Assembly: GCA_026692885.1 (NCBI GenBank) | Contig: JAPLNJ010000918.1 | Span: 1 to 8,079 of the forward strand | Length of the DNA stretch: 8,079 nucleotides | Origin: Planctomycetota bacterium | GTDB lineage: Bacteria > Planctomycetota > Planctomycetia > Pirellulales > Pirellulaceae | Reading direction: 5' to 3' | Part shown: positions 1 to 6,002 of the stretch, piece by piece | Position numbering within the stretch: position 1 is the first letter of the stretch | Layout of the letters: each line of letters starts with the position of its first letter | Notes under the pieces: model-generated | Databases searched by the model: none | Told to the model about the DNA's origin: nothing | The model's input: the letters and a program-made list of their open reading frames with translations, nothing else | Translations under genes and position numbers: made by a program

Positions 1-1348
1 GCAGCGCCCGCTGAACTTCCTCGTCCCCGCGCTGCACGTCTTCCGGATGCACCCCCTCCAGCCAAGCCGCGTAGACGCTGCCGAACTTATCCGGCGTGAT
101 CCCGTAGAGCCGGAACATCTGCTTGTCCCAGACCAGTGTGTGGTTGACGAAGTCGTGTTCCCAGATGCCCACGCCGCCGGCGCGCGTAGCCAGTGTCAGG
201 CGTTTGCTCAGCTGCCCAGCCATCCGCACCGCCGTGGCGCGCGTGTTGAGCAGCGAGAGCGTCATCCCGAACAAGAGCAGGCTGATGGTCGTCCCGCCGC
301 CTAGGACGAGCCAGACACGGTCGTAATCTGCCATCGAGGCCAGTCCACCGAGCTGAGAAAATCGCAAAGTCCAGCGGCGCCCAGCGAAATCTAGCGGGAT
401 CAGCCCGGTAGTTCGTGCGGTGGAAGCCCGCGTCTGATCCTTGGCGTGCCGACTGTCGTAGAGCAACGTCTCCGCCGATACCACATCGCCATCGTAGATC
501 TGCAAGACAATCTGCCTGTCCGTCTGCTTCACATCCCAGCCCCTTAGGGTATCGCGCAACAGATTTGTCATCCGGTACGGGCTATAGACCCAGCCCTGGA
601 TGGCGGCGCGGCGCTGTGCGATGGTTTCAAGCGGCAACCCGTGACGGTACACCGGGACATACATCAAGGTGCCGGCTTGAACGTCTTGGCCGGTCTCTTG
701 CACCAGGATGACTTTTCCGGAGATCGCGGCCTTATGCTCATCCCGCGCCCGTTCCATCGCCACGCGACGCACGGATTCGGAGAGCATATCGTAACCAAAG
801 GCACGCAGGTTCCGATCCGAAAAAGGTTCCAGGTAGATGATGGCGGAGTAGGTGTCCCGTTCGCCTGCGGGCCTGACCTGGTAGTCCGGGAAACCTTCGC
901 GGCGAATTTCCTGGACGTGCTGGGCCAGTTGCGCACGGGGAATCAACATCGCAAAACCGATGCCTTGAATGCCGGGCAGTTGCTGTTCTAACTCGAGGCC
1001 CTGGGTAAAGGCCCGCCATTCCTCCCGAGTGACCGTCTCCGAGGCATCAAACAGTGCCGCACCACTGAGCAGGGTCTGGGCGCAAGCGACGAGCCGGGCG
1101 TCGATATTGAGCCGGATCTCGTTGCAGGTAAAGTCGAACTCGCGCTGGGCGTTCGCTTCCACATCCGCTTTGATGAAAATCACGGCGAGTACGGTAATGA
1201 TCAACCCGATTGCCAGCAAGACCAAGGCATCCCATTGATTGCGCGCGGTTGTGCTGCGCAGCAAGTCGATCACGCGAGCCCGACGGAATGCTGCTGCAGG
1301 GTGCGAGCGTGACGGGATTGCTGTGGCAACAGGTTCAGTCTGGGTCAT
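1..1348 (-). CDS. CHASE-PAS membrane sensor protein, probably a sensor histidine kinase (3' end outside the window)
   Basis: The minus frame from ATG 1348 is open to the left edge, giving 449 residues without a stop. Segments visible in order are: a basic N-terminus; a first membrane helix at about residues 40-59; an extracytoplasmic CHASE-like domain at about 70-300, with the typical GIQGIGF motif at 126-132; a second membrane helix at about 345-367; and the start of a PAS domain from about 380, with the features GVGIWEHD, LYGITPD and VHPEDV. CHASE domains sense small extracellular ligands, and PAS domains relay the signal inside the cell. The output domain (histidine kinase, diguanylate cyclase or other) lies beyond the window, so 'kinase' is only the commonest expectation. 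The ATG follows the glycosidase TGA (1352-1354) after 3 nt. A GGAG-like site lies inside the glycosidase end, which suggests co-transcription and translational coupling. The domain calls are secure; the output type is unknown. Confidence 0.85.
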   Translation of the reverse strand, partial: MTQTEPVATAIPSRSHPAAAFRRARVIDLLRSTTARNQWDALVLLAIGLIITVLAVIFIKADVEANAQREFDFTCNEIRLNIDARLVACAQTLLSGAALFDASETVTREEWRAFTQGLELEQQLPGIQGIGFAMLIPRAQLAQHVQEIRREGFPDYQVRPAGERDTYSAIIYLEPFSDRNLRAFGYDMLSESVRRVAMERARDEHKAAISGKVILVQETGQDVQAGTLMYVPVYRHGLPLETIAQRRAAIQGWVYSPYRMTNLLRDTLRGWDVKQTDRQIVLQIYDGDVVSAETLLYDSRHAKDQTRASTARTTGLIPLDFAGRRWTLRFSQLGGLASMADYDRVWLVLGGGTTISLLLFGMTLSLLNTRATAVRMAGQLSKRLTLATRAGGVGIWEHDFVNHTLVWDKQMFRLYGITPDKFGSVYAAWLEGVHPEDVQRGDEEVQRAL

Positions 1349-1351
1349 TAT

Positions 1352-3508
1352 TCACTTTGGCTCCGGCGAGGCGTCGAGGACCAGGACTTCAAACGGCTGC
1401 AGCGTCAGCCGTAGAGGCTGACCCGCCTCGGCGGCCACAGCCGGTTTCTGGGCGTCTGCGGCCCACGGACTCCGGAGCGTGTACTTCGTCGGCGCGCTGG
1501 GTGGCAATTCGAACGCTTGGGCCAGGTCCAGCGCAAAGTCGTGCGGTTGGTCGTCCGGGTTGCGCAGCATCACCAGTCCCTGGCGGGGCGTCCACGAGGC
1601 GTAGCCGTAAACCTCCCGCTGCGACGGGTCGCCGCTAATCCAGTGGGTGTCGACCAGCACGTCGGCACGAACCCGCGACCACTTCGCCGCTTCGGCCAGC
1701 GTGCGCCAGTCCTCGGCCGTCAGTCGGCTCGGCTGGATGTACAGTTCCTGCAAGCTGGTGCCGGCGCCGAAGAAGGCTCGTACGTCGTCGCGGAAGCCGA
1801 CCGAATTGAATGTCGGATCGCCCGCCATGCCCAGCCGCGAGTAAGCCACACCCTGGGTCATCAACGCATTGAGCGGGTACAGCGGCCCCTTGCGGACGAT
1901 GTTCCGGTACGTCTCCTGATCGCGGTAGGTCAGCCATTGTTGTTGACGGGTTCCTCGGCCTGCTAAGCCCATATCGTCGCCCTGCCGCCACACCGAATCG
2001 GCGTAGCGCAGCCAGAACGGCGAGGGCCATGAGCCGGTCGTCAGATTGATGTAGACATTCGGGTTCTCCTGCCGCAGCTCAAGCATCAACCGCCGCATGG
2101 CCTCGGTGTCGAGCACGTAGCCGCCGCCGCCGGAAGCGTACATACCGGTGGCGATGCCGTCGAACTTGAAGTAGTTCACGCCGTACTTCCGTATCATCCC
2201 GAGGCAAGCGTCCTTGAAGGCGGCGTAGTACTTGGGTCCGGCCAGCGAGAACCCGGTCGCATTGATCTCGTAGCCCTGCTCGCGTCCGTGTTTCAGCCGC
2301 TGGTCCCGCGCGGTGCCGTAGCCGCCGAAGGGCGACAGCCACACGCCGACGTGCGTGCCGTACTGGCGGCAGAGTCCGGCGTGCGGAGCGAAGCCAGTAG
2401 GAAAGCGTGAATGGAACTGCCACAACGACTGCGGATCGTGCCAGCCGACGTCGAAGACCGCCGCGTCCAACGTCACGCCATGCGGCCGGATCAAGTTCTC
2501 GCCGAACGCCCGGATGACTTCCAGGCAATTCGCCTCGTTCATCGTGGGCAAGCCCATGGCGATGTCGTACCAGGAGTTGTAGTGCAGGAACGGACGGTAG
2601 GGGTGGGCTCGCTCGCGTTCCAGGTAGTGCAGGAAGGCTCGCCGCAGCTGCCCCGGTGGCGCCACGCCGATCACAAAGCTCTGGGTCAGCTTCTCGCCCA
2701 CCCGAAGCGGCGCCTCACGCCGTAGGCGGCAGGAGACGAGTCCCGCGGAACCTGGCGGGAAAACTTTCCCCTGCGAATCGACGCGATCGCCGGCCGGCAG
2801 CTTTGGCGAGGGATCCGTACCGAGGCTCGCGGTCAGCTCATCAATCAAGTTCCGGCCATGCGGATCCTCTGAGCCCAGGAAGAACGTGCCCGCCACTACG
2901 GGCGAACCATCCACCCGCCCGGCCCGGCGCGCGCCGGGAATCGTCTCTTCCAGCCAGACGATGTCCTTGATCCGGCAGTCCTCGCGAGCGGCCGTCACGT
3001 CGATTTCTTGCCGCACGTAGTTCGCACCGTCGTGAATCACGGCCCGCCACACCACCGCGAGGCGTCCGTCCGCCGAGCGTAGCGGCAGTTCGATCTGCCG
3101 ACCTGGAATCCGCGCCGCCCACCGCGCCGCGTGCGGATCTGGGACGAGTTCCTTCACGCGGGGCTTGCCCTCCGCCACCAGGCCGGAGGCGACGTAGCAT
3201 GGACCGTCCGCCAGTACGATCTGAAATACCTCGCCGTGGAGCGTGATGCTCTGTCCCGCCCGTTCGTCGCGGATGGCTTGCGGCTTGAGTTTCTGGTCTG
3301 TTAGCGTCCAGGTCACCGAGATTGCCGCCGTGTCAGCCGCGATGTTCTGCCCCTGGCAGATCAGCCTGGCCGGTCCCGGCGCGGGTCCCGGGTACGCAAA
3401 ATCCTGGCCGTACGTCGCCAAACCCGTGCCGCCTCCGCTGAGGACAAGGCCGGTCGCCAGACAGATCAAACGGCAGACACGAGACAATTCTTTACGAAGG
3501 ATCAGCAT
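1352..3508 (-). CDS. Secreted clan GH-D glycoside hydrolase (alpha-galactosidase-like, GH27/GH36 type)
   Basis: This is a 718-residue protein. Residues 1-34 look like a Sec signal peptide (basic start, hydrophobic 12-24), so the enzyme probably acts in the periplasm or outside the cell. A beta-rich region at about 45-290 precedes a (beta/alpha)8-type barrel at about 300-610 and a C-terminal beta region at about 615-715, which is the usual GH36-like plan. Barrel motifs include NSWYD (311-315), VFDVGW (351-356) and GVWLSPFGG (388-396). YFKFDG (446-451) matches the KFDG nucleophile motif of alpha-galactosidase, giving D450 as nucleophile. WRQGDD (507-512) matches the WR-x3-D acid/base site, giving D512 or D511. 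The 62-residue gap is close to the 61 of human alpha-galactosidase A (D170/D231). Substrate could be alpha-galactosides, alpha-GalNAc or related sugars; this cannot be decided here. The start is supported by GGAGG at 3515-3519, 6 nt before the ATG. The gene is followed at once by the CHASE sensor. Confidence 0.85.
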   Translation of the reverse strand: MLILRKELSRVCRLICLATGLVLSGGGTGLATYGQDFAYPGPAPGPARLICQGQNIAADTAAISVTWTLTDQKLKPQAIRDERAGQSITLHGEVFQIVLADGPCYVASGLVAEGKPRVKELVPDPHAARWAARIPGRQIELPLRSADGRLAVVWRAVIHDGANYVRQEIDVTAAREDCRIKDIVWLEETIPGARRAGRVDGSPVVAGTFFLGSEDPHGRNLIDELTASLGTDPSPKLPAGDRVDSQGKVFPPGSAGLVSCRLRREAPLRVGEKLTQSFVIGVAPPGQLRRAFLHYLERERAHPYRPFLHYNSWYDIAMGLPTMNEANCLEVIRAFGENLIRPHGVTLDAAVFDVGWHDPQSLWQFHSRFPTGFAPHAGLCRQYGTHVGVWLSPFGGYGTARDQRLKHGREQGYEINATGFSLAGPKYYAAFKDACLGMIRKYGVNYFKFDGIATGMYASGGGGYVLDTEAMRRLMLELRQENPNVYINLTTGSWPSPFWLRYADSVWRQGDDMGLAGRGTRQQQWLTYRDQETYRNIVRKGPLYPLNALMTQGVAYSRLGMAGDPTFNSVGFRDDVRAFFGAGTSLQELYIQPSRLTAEDWRTLAEAAKWSRVRADVLVDTHWISGDPSQREVYGYASWTPRQGLVMLRNPDDQPHDFALDLAQAFELPPSAPTKYTLRSPWAADAQKPAVAAEAGQPLRLTLQPFEVLVLDASPEPK

Positions 3509-3514
3509 GGTGGG

Positions 3515-3519
3515 CCTCC
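3515..3519 (-). promoter_or_regulatory. Shine-Dalgarno site of the glycosidase gene
   Basis: The minus strand reads GGAGG followed by a 6-nt spacer and the ATG at 3508. This fixes the start of the glycosidase and its signal peptide. Confidence 0.85.
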
Positions 3520-3575
3520 AAGATCAGGAAACTCGAACGCCGCCATTGTACCTGCGCGCGGGTTCGCGTCGAATA

Positions 3576-3825
3576 CTAGCGCCAAACGGTATCTTGGCCC
3601 TTGCGCGTAAAGAATGAGACTTAACGCTTCAGCAGGGACAGGGCGTGAGACAAGGGGTCAGACGTACAGATTTCAGTTTTCGCGGTCGTGTGCCCAAGCA
3701 TAGGGAAAGCCTACTGCCCGCGAAAACTGAAATCTGTACGTCTGACCCCAGCCGCCGGTTCGTCTATGCGAAACCGTAAAACCCCATTCTTGACACCGAC
3801 AACCCCGAAAACCGTTTGGTGCTAG
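3576..3825. repeat. About 250-bp composite palindrome (foldback or MITE-like element) with CTAG at both ends
   Basis: Three nested pairs of inverted arms share nearly one centre (3700.5-3701.5). The outer arms are 3576-3590 and 3811-3825 (15 bp, 14 matching). The middle arms are 3609-3639 and 3762-3792 (21 of 31 matching). The core arms are 3654-3685 and 3718-3749 (32 of 32). CTAG at 3576-3579 and 3822-3825 could be a 4-bp target duplication around 11-bp terminal repeats (CGCCAAACGGT versus its near complement), or simply part of the arms. No ORF of note lies inside, so if mobile the element would need a transposase from elsewhere. Its right end supplies the TAG stop of mntP (3822-3824). It fills most of the 313-bp gap between mntP and the glycosidase gene, which holds no other gene. 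The symmetry is read directly; the mobile-element reading is inference. Confidence 0.75.
3654..3749. repeat. Perfect 32-bp inverted repeat, core stem of the palindromic element
   Basis: The left arm 3654-3685 begins GGGGTCAGACGTACAG and is exactly complementary to 3718-3749, which ends CTGTACGTCTGACCCC. The loop (3686-3717) is 32 nt. GGGGTCAGAC...GTCTGACCCC ends recall REP-type palindromes that I remember from many bacterial genomes, but family membership cannot be proved here. A 32-bp stem downstream of mntP could stop RNA polymerase or protect the 3' end of the operon mRNA. However, no U-tract follows the stem on the minus strand, so a classic intrinsic terminator is not supported. Confidence 0.9.
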
Positions 3826-4382
3826 GGGGCCAAGATCAGAATCTTCAGGCCGATCAGCAGCAGCACGCAGCCGCCGGCGATTTCGGCGCCGCGGCCCCAA
3901 CGCTGGCCGACACGGCTGCCGAAGCCGAGGCCTAAGGCCGTCAACGTGGCCGTGACCACCCCGATCACGACACTGGGAATCCAGACGGAGACATGAATCA
4001 GCGCCAGGCTCAGTCCGACCGCCAGGGCGTCCAGGCTGGTGGCCACGGAGAGCGTGACCAATCTCCAGCCTCGTGTGGGGTCGACCTTCACTGCGTCGGC
4101 TTGCCCGTAGCACGCCTCCCACAGCATTTTACCGCCCACGTAGGCCAGCAACCCAAAGGCCAGCCAGTGATCGAACATCCCCATCCAGTCAGCGACCCCT
4201 TGGCCGATCGACCAGCCGATCACGGGCATCAAGAACTGAAATAGTCCGAAGTGGAACGACAGGCGAAACACGTGGCGCGGGGTGATTTGCGGGAGCGTCA
4301 CGGCAGCCGCAATGGAAACGGCAAAAGCGTCCATGGAGAGCCCCAGAGCAATCCCTAGGACGTTAAGCCAGTTCAAGTGCAA
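3822..4382 (-). CDS. mntP: Manganese efflux pump MntP
   Basis: The product is 186 residues from the TTG at 4382, close to the 188 of E. coli MntP. MntP exports Mn2+ across the inner membrane. The protein is hydrophobic, with about six membrane helices and the family's internal duplication: GLSMDAFAVS (14-23, D18) in the first half and ATSLDALAVGLS (114-125, D118) in the second. The conserved aspartates sit in the membrane and serve transport in this family. The TTG start is chosen because AGGAG (4389-4393) lies 6 nt upstream. A GTG at 4427 would add 15 unlike residues and has no good ribosome site. The start overlaps the end of the PncC gene by 20 nt, so translation is probably coupled. No yybP-ykoY Mn riboswitch is visible, and control would come from the Rrf2 promoter upstream. 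The TAG stop lies in the CTAG edge of the palindromic element, so the last residues may be altered. Confidence 0.9.
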   Translation of the reverse strand: MHLNWLNVLGIALGLSMDAFAVSIAAAVTLPQITPRHVFRLSFHFGLFQFLMPVIGWSIGQGVADWMGMFDHWLAFGLLAYVGGKMLWEACYGQADAVKVDPTRGWRLVTLSVATSLDALAVGLSLALIHVSVWIPSVVIGVVTATLTALGLGFGSRVGQRWGRGAEIAGGCVLLLIGLKILILAP

Positions 4383-5184
4383 AGGTCGCTCCTGTTTCCA
4401 GCTCAGCCTGCAGACTCGCCAGCACACACGCCACGGCTTCTGGTTGCCGCGCGACCCGGTGGGTCGCGATCAGTTGATGACGGCTGGGCGGGCGGGCGAT
4501 GATCTCGCCGTGCAGGGCCTCGCGTACCGCCAACCCGACATAGATTAGGCCGTCCTGGTCGGGTGGGGCGTCTGGGCCCAGGTGTCCGGTCACAGAAATC
4601 GCGAGGTTTGCTTCCGGCGTGTGAACCAGCACCCCGGCGGCCATCAGGGTGGCGACCTGTTCGCTGACGGCCGTGTACACCTGCAGCACCTGCGGCGGAA
4701 CGCCGAGCCACTGCGTCTTGGTCGTTTCGCGATAGGTGACCGCCGAGCCACACAGAAATTGCGAGATACCAGGGACCCGAGCCAGCGAAGCAGAGACCAG
4801 TCCGGCCGTACAGCTTTCGGCGAAAACCACGCGCACGCGGCACTGGGCCAACAACTTGCTGATCCTCGTGGCCAATTCGTCGAGCTCGGCATTCACGACC
4901 GATGTTACCTCGGAGTTGAGAAGACCTGTGCGCCGAAGCGTGTCTGGTGAATCAACGCCGTGAGTTCGTCGAATCTGCCCCAAGCGTTCCCACAGGTCCC
5001 GGACGCACAGTTCGCGGCTTTCCCCTAACATCTCGAGAATTCGCAACCGGGTCTCATCGGCCAGCAACTTGAACAATTGCGTCAAGTCCTTGACCGTCCT
5101 GCCGGACAGATCGGCGGGCAACTCGTCTGTCCCTGCCGTCTGTGCCGACGCGATCTGAGCCGTGTCGGGAAGTCGACTGATCAT
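4363..5184 (-). CDS. ArsR-like N-terminal region fused to a PncC (CinA C-terminal) NMN amidohydrolase domain
   Basis: The product is 273 residues from ATG 5184, with AAGGAG (5196-5201) 11 nt upstream. A GTG at 5223 would add 13 residues but has no good ribosome site. Residues 31-70 match the start of ArsR-type winged helices (KDLTQLFKLLADETRLRIL and CVRDLWERLGQ). From residue 71 the expected recognition helix (SQxxVSHHL-like) and wing are missing: IRRTHGVDSP and LRRTGLLN follow, then the next domain. DNA binding is therefore doubtful. Residues 98-262 are a CinA C-terminal domain with FAESCTAG (121-128, candidate nucleophile S124), Y151, K156 and SVTGHLGPD (197-205). This domain in PncC converts NMN to nicotinic acid mononucleotide and ammonia in pyridine nucleotide salvage. 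Known PncC active-site motifs are kept, so enzyme activity is likely. No CinA N-terminal MoaB-like domain is present. The gene lies between the Rrf2 gene (54-nt gap) and mntP (overlap). Confidence 0.85.
   Translation of the reverse strand: MISRLPDTAQIASAQTAGTDELPADLSGRTVKDLTQLFKLLADETRLRILEMLGESRELCVRDLWERLGQIRRTHGVDSPDTLRRTGLLNSEVTSVVNAELDELATRISKLLAQCRVRVVFAESCTAGLVSASLARVPGISQFLCGSAVTYRETTKTQWLGVPPQVLQVYTAVSEQVATLMAAGVLVHTPEANLAISVTGHLGPDAPPDQDGLIYVGLAVREALHGEIIARPPSRHQLIATHRVARQPEAVACVLASLQAELETGATFALELA
4389..4393 (-). promoter_or_regulatory. Shine-Dalgarno site that decides the TTG start of mntP
   Basis: AGGAG on the minus strand lies inside the 3' end of the PncC gene, 6 nt before TTG 4382. 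It supports the 186-residue MntP over the longer GTG (4427) version. Confidence 0.7.
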
Positions 5185-5238
5185 GGTGGGCAACGCTCCT
5201 TCTTGAAGTTCGTACGGTTCCACAACGCCACCAGTCGA

Positions 5239-5685
5239 TTACGGCGTCAGCTTGGAAATGTTCGGAAAGCGACACAGCGGCTTCTTGTCGTCCGCCACAT
5301 CCAGAAGTTGGGCAATACTGGTCTGACGGAAGTACGTTTCGAGCATCTGCGCCGCCTCGTCCAAGCGCTGGTGTAGCGGGCACAGATCACCCGTATGGGT
5401 CGGCAGCCCCAAAGGGCATTCATGGAATCGCCGGATCGGGTCGACCGCGTTGATGATCTCCAGCATATTCAACTTCGCCGGGTCACGACTTAACGTGAAA
5501 CCTCCATTGAGTCCACGCTGCGATTTCACGATCCGCACTCGGCTCAGCGACTGCATGACTTTGGCCAAGTAGCCGGCGGGGATTTGAGTCGCACTCGCAA
5601 TCTGCGCCGTAGTATGCGGCGTGCGTTCCTGGTCCGCTAAGTACGTCATGGCGCGCAGCGCGTATTCGGCTGTCTGGGAAATCAT
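5239..5685 (-). CDS. Rrf2-family transcriptional regulator, possible Fe-S or redox sensor
   Basis: The product is 148 residues from ATG 5685, chosen because GGAGG (5694-5698) lies 8 nt upstream and because MISQTAEYALRAMTYLA is the standard Rrf2 opening. A GTG at 5727 lies within the promoter and is rejected. The winged helix-turn-helix covers about residues 1-83, with the helix around QIPAGYLAKVMQSL and the wing KSQRGLNGGF (54-63). Three cysteines, C90, C102 and C138, fall in and after the region that binds a [2Fe-2S] or [4Fe-4S] cluster in IscR and NsrR. The spacing (x11 then x35) differs from the tighter IscR triplet, so cluster binding is likely but not proven; H97 or H105 could also serve as a ligand. 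It is the first gene of the unit ahead of PncC and mntP and probably represses its own promoter through the overlapping dyad at 5724-5741. Confidence 0.92.
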   Translation of the reverse strand: MISQTAEYALRAMTYLADQERTPHTTAQIASATQIPAGYLAKVMQSLSRVRIVKSQRGLNGGFTLSRDPAKLNMLEIINAVDPIRRFHECPLGLPTHTGDLCPLHQRLDEAAQMLETYFRQTSIAQLLDVADDKKPLCRFPNISKLTP

Positions 5686-5723
5686 CGAAACGTCCTCCAG
5701 TGGATATGCGGATGTTGACCTCG

Positions 5724-5741
5724 ACAATAGACGTCTACTAT
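5724..5741. promoter_or_regulatory. Candidate Rrf2 operator, 18-bp dyad
   Basis: The minus strand reads ATAGTAGAC|GTCTATTGT. The halves match at 7 of 9 positions, and the central 10 bp (TAGACGTCTA, 5728-5737) is a perfect palindrome. The site covers the -10 box and much of the spacer, so a bound dimer would block RNA polymerase. Its size and AT-rich ends fit Rrf2-family operators, and the Rrf2 gene starts 39 nt downstream. Binding itself is inferred. Confidence 0.6.
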
Positions 5742-5752
5742 CAACTTGTCAA
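5724..5752 (-). promoter_or_regulatory. Sigma-70-type promoter of the Rrf2-PncC-mntP unit
   Basis: Reading the minus strand, TTGACA (5747-5752) is followed by exactly 17 nt and then TATTGT (5724-5729). The -35 box is a perfect consensus and the -10 box matches 4 of 6. A start site near 5717 would give a leader of about 30 nt before ATG 5685, containing GGAGG. This is the best promoter in the window. Confidence 0.75.
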
Positions 5753-6002
5753 CACCTTCGCGCAAGTCGCGATCAATTCGCCAATCTGAATTCATCCGAA
5801 TTCGGGCGACGGACTTAACGCCATTATTGTAGCGAATTCTGTTTTCAAAGAAACGAGACGAACCGGTGAATAATCGTTATTTCTAGTTTGATTTTGCCTT
5901 CGATGGTGGTTTCACGGTCCAGCGGGCAGCGAACGCTGGATTACGCGAGGGGTGGTCTCCGATAGGGATTACGGTGCATTTCGCACTTCACGGAGACTCG
6001 TT
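5753..6002. other. Divergent intergenic region, no gene seen
   Basis: This 250-bp stretch separates the minus-strand Rrf2 promoter from the plus-strand LysM gene. It is more AT-rich than its surroundings. It holds four AATTC copies (5775, 5789, 5799, 5835), a short inverted repeat AATAA-TCG-TTATT (5869-5881) and a stem-loop at 5918-5940. I could not pick a convincing promoter for the LysM gene, although one is expected here. Confidence 0.5.
5918..5940 (+). other. Stem-loop upstream of the LysM gene
   Basis: TCCAGCG and CGCTGGA pair perfectly (7 bp) around a 9-nt loop. No T-tract follows, so it is not a terminator. It may lie in the LysM mRNA leader, 62 nt before the ATG. Function is unknown, and a chance origin is possible. 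Confidence 0.4.

Noticed and set aside
3654..3749. Intrinsic terminator for mntP
   Set aside because: The stem is long and perfect, but the loop is 32 nt and no T-tract follows on the minus strand. It is better described as a repeat element that may still affect transcription.
3673..4122. A 149-codon minus-strand ORF overlapping mntP and the palindrome
   Set aside because: It is out of frame with the clear MntP protein, and its end is encoded by the repeat element.
4900..4985. A simple frameshift hiding a normal ArsR recognition helix
   Set aside because: Reading the other two minus frames through this stretch gives no SQxxVSHHL-like helix, and one frame hits a stop. No single frameshift restores a standard ArsR domain.
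4383..5752. yybP-ykoY manganese riboswitch ahead of mntP or its unit
   Set aside because: The DNA directly before mntP is coding, and the leader before the Rrf2 gene is only about 30 nt, too short for this riboswitch.
5941..6002. The GTG at 5952 as start of the LysM protein
   Set aside because: No ribosome site stands at a proper distance, while ATG 6003 has GGAG 7 nt upstream and leads straight into the membrane segment.
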